This document shows positions 36,268-43,720 of a DNA stretch of 64,000 nt, one piece after another (the first letter of the stretch is position 1; each line of letters begins with the position of its first letter). The position numbers were made by a program, and so were the translations under genes. The notes under the pieces are model-generated. The model did not search any database and was not told the origin of the DNA. It saw only the letters and a list, made by a program, of their open reading frames with translations. The stretch spans positions 620,001 through 684,000 of the forward strand of contig JAAFIS010000001.1 in assembly GCA_013298695.1 (NCBI GenBank). The letters are read 5' to 3'. The DNA is from Betaproteobacteria bacterium. GTDB taxonomy: Bacteria > Pseudomonadota > Gammaproteobacteria > Burkholderiales > Casimicrobiaceae.

Positions 36268-36858
36268 TTGAACGAGACATTCGACATCACGATATTTGGA
36301 GTAGTAGCGTTGGAACAAAAACAAGTGCTGTTGGAAGGTTCGTACACGCTACGCTCGCTTCAACCCTTCGATGCGTCACCGCTTGCCAGATACTTCGATG
36401 GACTCTCAGACGCGACTCGTCGTCGCTTCAAACCTCATCCACTTGATCACCAAACAGCGGCATCGCTATGTGAGCGAAGCCTCGCTGGCGAGCTTCGATA
36501 TGTCGTGATTTGGGGGAAACAAATCATTGGCTATTTTGTTCTCGACTCGCATTCATCTCAGCACGAAGCCGCGCGATTTCTCTCACACGGAATTGCGTTA
36601 CAAGACGGCGTCGATTTCCTGTTTGCGCCATCTATTGCGGATGCTTGGCAAGGCCGAGGTGTCGCGTCTCTTTCTATGCCCGCGCTGCTTCAGTTTGCAA
36701 GAGTCGCTGGCGCTAGAAGTCTGGTGCTTATGGGTGGTACGCAAGCAACAAACGTTGCCGCAATTGCGTTCTATGAAAAACTCGGATTTCAACGGTATGG
36801 CGGCTACTACACGGACATGTTTAATCACGACATGAGGCTATGCCTTGAACCCGTTTAA
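36268..36858 (+). CDS. GNAT-family N-acetyltransferase
   Basis: Up to 196 residues from TTG 36268; TTG 36310 has a better ribosome site (GGAG eight bases before) and may be the true start. The acetyl-CoA loop is AWQGRGVASLSMPALL, followed by AIAFYEKLGFQRYG, the usual motif B of the GNAT fold. Cytoplasmic. The acceptor substrate is unknown. The next gene, ilvE, starts 37 bp downstream on the same strand, so the two are probably co-transcribed. Confidence 0.85.
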   Translation: MNETFDITIFGVVALEQKQVLLEGSYTLRSLQPFDASPLARYFDGLSDATRRRFKPHPLDHQTAASLCERSLAGELRYVVIWGKQIIGYFVLDSHSSQHEAARFLSHGIALQDGVDFLFAPSIADAWQGRGVASLSMPALLQFARVAGARSLVLMGGTQATNVAAIAFYEKLGFQRYGGYYTDMFNHDMRLCLEPV

Positions 36859-36895
36859 TGGCTCCAATTTTTGTGGCAACTTACGGAGCAATTAA

Positions 36896-37822
36896 ATGGC
36901 GATAGATGATAAAGACGGAAAAATTTGGGTGGACGGGAAACTGGTGGAATGGCGTGATGCCACGGTGCACGTGCTTACGCATACGCTTCACTATGGCATG
37001 GGGGTATTTGAGGGTGTGCGAGCCTACAAACAGAGCGATGGAGGCACTGCGATCTTTCGCTTAGCAGACCACACAAAGCGATTATTCAACAGCGCAAAAA
37101 TTTTTCAAATGTGTATCCCATTCGATCAACCTACGATTGAAGCGGCACATCTTGAGGTCATTCGAGCGAACCATTTGGACAGCTGCTACATCAGGCCACT
37201 GGTTTGGATTGGCTCAGAGGCACTAGGAATTTCGGCGCCTGACAATACGATTCACGTCGCTATCGCGGCGTGGCGCTGGACAAACTATTTGGGGGAGGAG
37301 GGCGCTGAGAAGGGTATCCGCGTGAAGACATCGTCATTCACCCACCATCACCCGAACGTGGCTATGTGCCGTGCAAAAGCGGTCAGCAACTACCCTGTTT
37401 CGATTCTTTCAAAGCGGGAAGCTCTCAACGATGGCTATGATGAAGCGATGCTTCTGGATACGCATGGCTTTGTGTGCCAGGGTTCAGGGGAGAACGTTTA
37501 TCTGGTGACCGAAGGCGAGATACACACCCCAGATCTTGCAGGCGGTGCGCTAGATGGCGTTACTCGGAACACGATGAAGGCGCTGGCGAATGAATTTGGA
37601 TTGAAATGGATCGAACGCCGCATCACGCGCGACGAGTTCTACATCGCAGATGAGGCTTTTTTCACCGGCACTGCAGCCGAGGTCATACCGATTCGAGAGT
37701 ATGACGGACGCAAGATCGGCGATGGAACACGCGGCCCGATTACGGAGCAGCTACAAAGCGCTTATTTTGATATCGTGACCGGGCGCGATCCGAAATACGC
37801 GCATTGGCTTTCAAGGATTTAG
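36896..37822 (+). CDS. ilvE: Branched-chain amino acid aminotransferase
   Basis: 308 residues, the normal length. A fold-type IV PLP enzyme: THTLHYGMGVFEGVRAY at the N-terminus, the PLP-binding Lys161 in CRAKAVSNYP, and QGSGENVYLV and FFTGTAAEVIPI near the cofactor phosphate. It transfers the amino group between glutamate and the branched-chain 2-oxo acids in the last step of Ile, Leu and Val synthesis, in the cytoplasm. GGAG lies 10 bases before the ATG. It stands away from other ilv genes. Confidence 0.96.
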   Translation: MAIDDKDGKIWVDGKLVEWRDATVHVLTHTLHYGMGVFEGVRAYKQSDGGTAIFRLADHTKRLFNSAKIFQMCIPFDQPTIEAAHLEVIRANHLDSCYIRPLVWIGSEALGISAPDNTIHVAIAAWRWTNYLGEEGAEKGIRVKTSSFTHHHPNVAMCRAKAVSNYPVSILSKREALNDGYDEAMLLDTHGFVCQGSGENVYLVTEGEIHTPDLAGGALDGVTRNTMKALANEFGLKWIERRITRDEFYIADEAFFTGTAAEVIPIREYDGRKIGDGTRGPITEQLQSAYFDIVTGRDPKYAHWLSRI

Positions 37823-37999
37823 GGGCGACCCGCGTATGCGCCGAGCGTGGAGAGGCGCTGAATAGCTCTGGTCGAGGTAGCGCGCCGTAGCTAGGGAGCG
37901 CATTTCAAGCAACAGATACGATGCGTGGCAACGCGCTGTTCAGCGTTTCCCATCGTGGACAACCCACGCGTACGGCTGATCACGTGTTCCCGCAAACGT

Positions 38000-38027
38000 T
38001 GTCCAGTATTCGCTTCATATCGCGTTA
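38000..38027 (+). promoter_or_regulatory. ECF-type promoter
   Basis: TGTCCAG, 15 nt, GCGTTA, 33 bp before ATG 38061. Its place rules out the earlier ATG at 38034 as a likely start. Confidence 0.6.
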
Positions 38028-38060
38028 GATTGCATGAGTCTTTTCGCGATTGAATCCGCT

Positions 38061-39662
38061 ATGAAATTTTTTAGATCACAACGTTCGACATCACCAAATG
38101 CGTGGCTCGCCACGCTGTCGAAGGCAACAACGGCGCTTGCACTTGTGGCTGTTGGCACAACACAGGCTGCGACGTACAGCGTAAGCAATTGTGCCGACAA
38201 TGGCGCAGGTTCGTTGCGCTGGGCGGTTGAAAGTGCCAATACGAATCCCGGCGCAGACGTCATCAATTTCGCGTTAACTTGCTCAACTATCGTGTTAGCG
38301 AGCACGATCAGAATAGGCGAGTCGGTCAACCTCATCGGTCCAGGGGCTAGCGTTTTAACAATCACTGCGCCGAGCTCGAGAGCATTTCTCTTGGAGCCGC
38401 TCGCTGCCGCACCGGCAATCCAAGAAGTAACGCTTTCTGGCTTGCGATTTGCCAACACAACGGGTGCCATTGGTGAGCTCGGCGGAGCGATGGGATCGTT
38501 CCGGACAAATCTCGGCATCCGCGCGAGTGTGTTTGAAGGCAACGACGTCTCTGGCCGAGCGGGCGGAGGTGCAATCTATTTCGAATCAGCTTCTGGCGAG
38601 CAGTGCACGCTCAATATCGATTACACATCCTTTCTCAACAACGGCCTTGCCGCGCTTCAATACTTGGGTGGGGGCGCTATTCTCCAAGTGGGGCCGAGTT
38701 TGGTTACGGTTCGGCGCAGCCTGTTTCGGCAAAACGGTGCGGCCGAGCCGAGCGCTAGCGGCGGCGCGATCCTTTCCAGAGATGCTTCTGCGTTGCTCAT
38801 AATCGAGTCTGGCTTTTACGCAAATTCGGCGAACGCCGGTGGCGCAATTTCAACGAACGGAATAGGAACGACTCGCGTAATTGGTTCGTCGTTCGTTGGA
38901 AATTCCGCGCGCGGCCTAGCTATTGAGACAGACTTTGGCGGTGGCGCGATCGACAATAACCTCAGCGCCCTGACTATCGAAAACTCTACCTTTGCTGCCA
39001 ACACTGTCAACGGTATTGCGGTAGGCGCTGCGATTGCGTCTCGCGGGGCGACCGTCACGCTACTGAATTCGACAATCGCAAAAAATCGCGTTCGCTCGTC
39101 GGCAACAACTAACGGCGGACTTGCAGTTTTTTCGGCGCCCGGTTCAGGCAATGCGGTTGCCGCGCTCAACTTGCGCAACACGGTTGTAAGCGTGACCCTC
39201 GCTGTAAATGAAGATCAGCGCAACGATGTTTGGGTGGAGGGGCGCGGCATCGCTGCCAATTTCCTGTCCTCAACCTCGTTAGCGTCTGTGGTTCGTTACG
39301 GGACGGCGCTCACACAAAATCCCGGGGGCGCACTCTTGGGTAATGCAGAAAACAACGGCGGCATCACGATCGGTGAACAGAGCGGATCGCGCGAACCGCT
39401 TTTGACGATGCTGATCGGTAGCGGCTCCGCTCTCATTAATGCGGGCAACAATACGGACGCTGTGACACTTACAACAGATCAGCGCGGCCTTGGCTTTCCC
39501 CGTGTTCTTGACGCTGTTGTTGATATCGGTGCAATCGAGTATCCCTCGCTAGTTACCGCCGAGGCGCCGAGTGTACCGACGTTGCCGACGCTGGGCTTAA
39601 TCTTGTGTATTGCGCTAGTTGGCTTCGCGGTAAGCATTGCGCGACATACACATAAATCTTAG
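38061..39662 (+). CDS. Exported parallel-beta surface protein with IPTL-CTERM-like tail
   Basis: I take ATG 38061 (533 residues). The signal peptide ends TTQAATYSV. The N-terminal CADNGAGSLRWAVESANTNPGADVI is the CSLREA/choice-of-anchor region; many short repeats such as GGAIxxx, NSTFxxN and GGGAIxxN follow, predicting a right-handed parallel beta helix. The C-terminus has VPTLPTLGLILCIALVGF followed by a short basic tail, the layout of the IPTL-CTERM sorting signal (motif, membrane helix, basic end). It is therefore likely to be processed and displayed on the surface. It has close relatives at 45873-47486 and 63382. Confidence 0.83.
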   Translation: MKFFRSQRSTSPNAWLATLSKATTALALVAVGTTQAATYSVSNCADNGAGSLRWAVESANTNPGADVINFALTCSTIVLASTIRIGESVNLIGPGASVLTITAPSSRAFLLEPLAAAPAIQEVTLSGLRFANTTGAIGELGGAMGSFRTNLGIRASVFEGNDVSGRAGGGAIYFESASGEQCTLNIDYTSFLNNGLAALQYLGGGAILQVGPSLVTVRRSLFRQNGAAEPSASGGAILSRDASALLIIESGFYANSANAGGAISTNGIGTTRVIGSSFVGNSARGLAIETDFGGGAIDNNLSALTIENSTFAANTVNGIAVGAAIASRGATVTLLNSTIAKNRVRSSATTNGGLAVFSAPGSGNAVAALNLRNTVVSVTLAVNEDQRNDVWVEGRGIAANFLSSTSLASVVRYGTALTQNPGGALLGNAENNGGITIGEQSGSREPLLTMLIGSGSALINAGNNTDAVTLTTDQRGLGFPRVLDAVVDIGAIEYPSLVTAEAPSVPTLPTLGLILCIALVGFAVSIARHTHKS

Positions 39663-39694
39663 CTTGCATATCCTTTTGTAAAACCGAGGCTCCA

Positions 39695-39722
39695 TGTCCG
39701 TAAACGGCATTCGTACGCGTTA
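39695..39722 (+). promoter_or_regulatory. ECF-type promoter, first of two
   Basis: TGTCCGT, 15 nt, GCGTTA, 166 bp upstream of the second copy at 39861. Confidence 0.55.
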
Positions 39723-39730
39723 AACACAGC

Positions 39731-39813
39731 GTTGCCGCTGCGGCCGTTTAACAGCTTTTGTACGCAAAGTTCTCCCTCCACAGTAGACAATGCGCGGGCT
39801 CGACAGCGGCAAC
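39731..39813 (+). other. Leader hairpin closing stem, first copy
   Basis: GTTGCCGCTG (39731-39740) pairs with CAGCGGCAAC (39804-39813). The left arm starts nine bases after the -10 element and the right arm is followed by ACCT, as at 4702-4712. Confidence 0.5.
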
Positions 39814-39860
39814 ACCTACTCGGTTGTACTTGAAAAGTAACTCTTCGTGTAGCGCATGTG

Positions 39861-39888
39861 TGTCCGGATTGCAAATCGCGCTGCGTTA
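39861..39888 (+). promoter_or_regulatory. ECF-type promoter, second of two (consensus copy)
   Basis: TGTCCGG, 15 nt, GCGTTA, 245 bp before ATG 40134. Confidence 0.65.
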
Positions 39889-39896
39889 AACAAAGC

Positions 39897-39975
39897 GTCA
39901 CCGTCGCAAGCCTCCACGAGGAGTGTCATCCAGATATTCCGGATAAACGACAAGCACTAATCGTGCGACGGTGAC
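39897..39975 (+). other. Leader hairpin closing stem, second copy
   Basis: GTCACCGTCGCA (39897-39908) pairs perfectly over 12 bp with TGCGACGGTGAC (39964-39975), starting nine bases after the -10 element. Confidence 0.55.
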
Positions 39976-40133
39976 ACCCGCTTATTCGCTTGCAAGAAAA
40001 TCAATATTTTCTGCAGGCACGAGAAATTTGTAGCGTCCTCGTTCGCGTTCACCTCGTCGAGCCTTGTAATCGCTTCAAGCATCATCGTTCTGCTCCCGCA
40101 GATCCAACACCTGGTACAGAACAGAAGGCTTCA

Positions 40134-41843
40134 ATGCGCCCGATTTTTTCTTTGACGCGCATTGCGCCCTGTCTGTTTGCCACACTGCTGTTCTTTTCAT
40201 CTGACATAGCCTTAGCGCAAGCAGGCGTGCTGGACGCTAGCTGGGCTCGCGCTAGTGCGCTTGGATCGGGCAAAGTGATGACGCCGATTGGCGGCAGCAA
40301 CGACAGCGCGCGTGCGATCGCGTTACAGTCAGATCGCAAGGTACTTGTCGCGGGCACTTGCTACGCCACCAACTACGAGTTTTGCGTCGTCCGCTACAAC
40401 GAAAATGGCACGCTTGATACCGAATGGAATGGCACAGGTACCTTAATCACGGCAATGGGGCGTTTCGACGACGGCGTGAGTGCCATCGTCCAGCAGCGGG
40501 ATGGAAAAGTACTTGTTGCGGGCACCTGCGACAACGGATACAACGTGTTCTGTGCGGTTCGCTATAACGGCAACGGTACGCTTGATACAAGCTGGAACGG
40601 TACTGGCAAAGTGCTGACTCAGCTCAGCGGCAACGGTGGTTGGTCCACCGCCACCACGATGGCGCTGCAGCCCGATGGCAAAGTGCTTCTCGCGGGTTTT
40701 TGCACTAGTGGAAGTAATAACGATTTCTGTGCCTTACGCTACAACGCTGACGGCACGCTTGACCTAAATTGGAACGGCACGGGCAAGGTCATCACGCCAG
40801 TTGGCCGCAGTACTGACGACGCTCATGCTATTGCGTTGCAACGCGACGGTAAGGTGCTGCTAGCAGGGCGATGTTTCAACGGTACTGAAAACGTATTCTG
40901 CGTGCTTCGCTACCTTGCGGATGGCAGGGTCGATATCGCCTGGAACGCTACGGGCAGCGTGATGATGCCGATTGGCAATGGCTTGTTCGCCGGAGCCAAC
41001 GCGCTCGCTCTGCAGGCAGACGATAAAGTGATTGTGGCAGGCGAATGCGGGAGCGGCTCAATCAGCGCATTCTGTACGCAGCGCTATCAAATTGACGGTA
41101 CGCTTGACACAAGCTGGGGCGCTCTTGGTAAGACGATCACACCAATCGGCCGTGACGGCGTTGTTCATAGCGTTGTCGTGCAGCGCGACGGCAAGGTCAT
41201 CGTTGCCGGAGAGTGCTTTAACGTCACTGTGGATTTCTGCACGATTCGCTACAACTCTGACGGCACCCTTGATGCCCGCTGGGGTCTTGCAAATTCGCCA
41301 ACCGCGGGCAAAGTCATCACGCCCATCGGCAGCAGCCACGATCAGGCATTTGCGATGACCCTGCAGCCTGACGGGAAGGTTCTGCTTGCTGGTAGCTGTC
41401 TAAACAGTCGCGGCGACTCTGAATTTTGTGCAGCCCGTATCTACGCTGATGACCCACCACAGCCCGGGTGTGCGGTCGACCTGGACGGTGACTCGCAGGT
41501 CTATGTGACCACGGACTCGCTGATGCATGTTCGTATTGCACTCGGTCTTACCGGTTCGGCGGTGACCAACGGTATCAACTTCCCTGCGCGCGCGACGCGC
41601 AACACATGGTCGTCGATCAGCGCTTATCTTGTGGGGAAGACGCTCGATATCGATGGCAACGGCGTCGTGACCGCTCCCGTCGACTCGCTGATTCACGCTC
41701 GCGCCGCGCTTGGTTTCGCCGGCGACGCTGTCGTAGCAGGCATCACCTTCCCGGGCGATGCCACTCGAAGAACCTGGTCGCAGATACAGATGTACTTGGT
41801 AGACCAGTGCGAGATGACGCTTCCGGCCTTGCCCGTGCCGTAG
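40134..41843 (+). CDS. Secreted delta-60 beta-propeller protein (7 repeats), double dockerin-like tail
   Basis: I take ATG 40134 (569 residues), preceded by AGAAGG; the frame runs further up into the promoter and hairpin region. The signal peptide ends ALAQAGV. Seven very regular repeats, all with a Cys pair and mostly LDTSWNG in place of LDxxFG. The tail is doubled: CAVDLDGDSQVYVTTDS and LDIDGNGVVTAPVDS, each with an R-N/R-T-W-S-x-I segment, closing at QCEM. Two promoter-plus-hairpin units lie upstream. Confidence 0.86.
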   Translation: MRPIFSLTRIAPCLFATLLFFSSDIALAQAGVLDASWARASALGSGKVMTPIGGSNDSARAIALQSDRKVLVAGTCYATNYEFCVVRYNENGTLDTEWNGTGTLITAMGRFDDGVSAIVQQRDGKVLVAGTCDNGYNVFCAVRYNGNGTLDTSWNGTGKVLTQLSGNGGWSTATTMALQPDGKVLLAGFCTSGSNNDFCALRYNADGTLDLNWNGTGKVITPVGRSTDDAHAIALQRDGKVLLAGRCFNGTENVFCVLRYLADGRVDIAWNATGSVMMPIGNGLFAGANALALQADDKVIVAGECGSGSISAFCTQRYQIDGTLDTSWGALGKTITPIGRDGVVHSVVVQRDGKVIVAGECFNVTVDFCTIRYNSDGTLDARWGLANSPTAGKVITPIGSSHDQAFAMTLQPDGKVLLAGSCLNSRGDSEFCAARIYADDPPQPGCAVDLDGDSQVYVTTDSLMHVRIALGLTGSAVTNGINFPARATRNTWSSISAYLVGKTLDIDGNGVVTAPVDSLIHARAALGFAGDAVVAGITFPGDATRRTWSQIQMYLVDQCEMTLPALPVP

Positions 41844-41918
41844 TGGGGCGCTAAGAATGTAGTCGCGTCGATCAGCGGCAATGGCAGACGGTTTTTGGCG
41901 TGGCACACGTTCAATTCA

Positions 41919-41946
41919 TGTCCGGATCGTTCTTAAAACGACGTTA
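41919..41946 (+). promoter_or_regulatory. ECF-type promoter without an intact target gene
   Basis: TGTCCGG, 15 nt, ACGTTA. It is followed 33 bp later only by a 20-codon open frame, then by the integron-type cassette. Confidence 0.5.
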
Positions 41947-41979
41947 CGTTCTAAAACAACGCTTGACCTGTTCCACTCT

Positions 41980-42042
41980 ATGAACCTTAACCCAGTTAAG
42001 CTGCTGGCCCTCGTCGTCAGCCAATCGCGGGTAGCAGAATGA
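41980..42042 (+). pseudogene. Possible remnant of a signal-peptide coding region
   Basis: Twenty codons, MNLNPVKLLALVVSQSRVAE then TGA: a positively charged start and hydrophobic core placed at the usual distance from an ECF-type promoter, with no mature protein behind it. It may be the stump of a former secreted-protein gene disrupted near the cassette at 42259-42770. No AGGAG site is seen. Confidence 0.3.
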
Positions 42043-42258
42043 AGCTACGCAACCAGGCGTTGCTTCCGCGAAACTCTAAAGTTGAAGCTACTGCTCACTC
42101 AAATCTATTTCTACCAGACACGACTTTATGCTGGCGCCTGCCGTTAATTTGCAATGGTGCGTATACCGCCGACGTGGCAGATTAACGCTCCGGTGCGTGT
42201 TGATCTTACTTTAGCTGCCCGGCGGCGCCCGAAGCCAGCAATTTTTGAAATACAAAAA

Positions 42259-42689
42259 ATGAAGCAGACAAACATAAAAAAATTCATCGTCAGTGGTTCA
42301 ACTGTTGGCACGAGCAACAAGGCAGAAGCGAGCTCATTTGGAAAAACAACCAGCCTCTGGGGGCAGTTCTATTCATCCTGGCCCAACCCAGAAAATCAAG
42401 TCTATGGCGTGTATTCGGATAATGAATCTGACGCAACGGGAGAAGTCACATTTACTACCGGAACAAGGGTAGACACTGAAAATGATTCAAGTGTCAGCAT
42501 TAAATCTGGAACCTATTTGGCTTTTCCAGCAAACGGCCCGATGCCGAAAGCCGTCATTGATGGTTGGAAGGCTGTGTGGGAACACTTTTCACATGGACAG
42601 TCATATGTGCGCGCATATGACACGACTTCGAGGAATACAGCGGGCCGAAGTCCGCAAGAATTTACATTGGCATCAAAGCAAGCGGCTAA
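42259..42689 (+). pseudogene. Cass2/GyrI-like effector-binding protein, frameshifted near the end
   Basis: From ATG 42259 the frame gives SFGKTTSLWGQFYSSW, YGVYSDNESDATGEVTF and GTYLAFPANGPMPKAVIDGWKAVWEHF, the pattern of the integron-cassette Cass2 / AraC-type effector-binding family. At about 42622-42627 one base appears to be missing: the continuous frame runs on into the recombination site (to 42768), while the +1 neighbour frame gives DFEEYSGPKSARIYIGIKASG and a stop at 42687-42689, exactly the family's usual ending. The stop then lies inside the attC R'' box, as in normal cassettes. So the gene is either frameshifted in nature or carries a sequencing error. Confidence 0.82.
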
Positions 42690-42770
42690 CGTGGTGCTCA
42701 ACCTCGCTCCCTTCGGTCGGTGGACGCTGCGCGACAAAGCCGCGCAGCTCCGGTTAGCGCTAAGTTAGGC
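42684..42770 (+). other. Integron attC recombination site
   Basis: R'' GGCTAAC (42684-42690), 5 nt spacer, L'' GCTCAACC (42696-42703), variable stem including GCTGCGCG/CGCGCAGC (42726-42748), L' GGTTAGC (42752-42758), 5 nt spacer, R' GTTAGGC (42764-42770). L'' and L' pair except for one extra C in L'', the extrahelical base that sets strand choice in attC sites. Every canonical part is present at normal spacing. No integrase gene or attI was seen. Confidence 0.85.
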
Positions 42771-42787
42771 ACATCAAGGAGCTGTTG

Positions 42788-43486
42788 ATGACCGCACCGA
42801 CCATCGGCGTACTTGCTGGAATGGGGCCCCGTTCGACGGGACCATTCCTGGATCTTGTGGTCGACGCTTGCCAAGAAATCTACGGTGCGCGACACGACAT
42901 CGATTTTCCAAAAATGCTGATCTGCTCTCAGCCAGCGCCGTTCTACGAAGACCGGCAGGTCGACCATGCCGCACTAGAGGCGGCGACACTTGATGGACTC
43001 AGGCAATTGGAATCGGCGGGGGTCAACTTCCTCGCAATCGCATGCAACACAGTTCATATCTACTACCCAAGGCTGGCCGCTGCGGTTTCAGTGCCCTTGC
43101 TCAACATCGTTGACTTGGCCGTTCAAGCAATCCCCAGTTCGACAAAGACCGTTGCACTTGTGGCTGCGCGTCCGACGGCGGATTCCGAACTGTTTCAGCG
43201 ATCGTTGCAAGGTGCCGGATTCAACGTTGCCACTATCAGCTGGCAAAGCGACGTTGACGAGATGCTCTCAGAACTTCGGGAGGCAGCCGATCCCGGAGTA
43301 CTTCGGGATTCCTGGACAACGCTGCTGGGTAAGGTATCTGCCTGCGGCGCTGACTCGGTTTTACTTGCATGCCTAGACCTGAGCGGCGCAGTGCGTTTCG
43401 CTTCGCATCAAGTGCCGATCATTGATTCCGCTAGGTGCCTAGCTCGTCAGGTCGTTCGGCATTGGCTTCTGGCGCGTGATTGTTGA
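42788..43486 (+). CDS. Aspartate/glutamate racemase family protein
   Basis: 232 residues from ATG 42788, with AAGGAG eight bases upstream. GVLAGMGPRSTGPFL at the start and two catalytic Cys positions, ACNTVH and LLACLDLS (normally a GCTEL motif), place it in the cofactor-independent Asp/Glu racemase family. Length is normal. The start lies only 17 bp after the attC R' box, so it occupies the place of the next cassette; I found no attC after it. The true substrate is unknown. Confidence 0.88.
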   Translation: MTAPTIGVLAGMGPRSTGPFLDLVVDACQEIYGARHDIDFPKMLICSQPAPFYEDRQVDHAALEAATLDGLRQLESAGVNFLAIACNTVHIYYPRLAAAVSVPLLNIVDLAVQAIPSSTKTVALVAARPTADSELFQRSLQGAGFNVATISWQSDVDEMLSELREAADPGVLRDSWTTLLGKVSACGADSVLLACLDLSGAVRFASHQVPIIDSARCLARQVVRHWLLARDC

Positions 43487-43720
43487 CCGACCTCGTTAGC
43501 GTAGTTTACGGGAGCTGCCCGACCCTTCGATCGACAGAACGTCGCCCGGCAAACTGGGTATCGCCTCTCATTTCAAACGTGAACTCTTGACACTACCGCC
43601 ACCGGTATCAAAGGCATTTGAGTCGTCTGTGATCACACAGCTTAATAGTGCCACCCGAACCATCCCGCAGATTCGACGCAAAGTCGAGTTGAGTTTCAAA
43701 CTACATTGGGCAACATTGTT

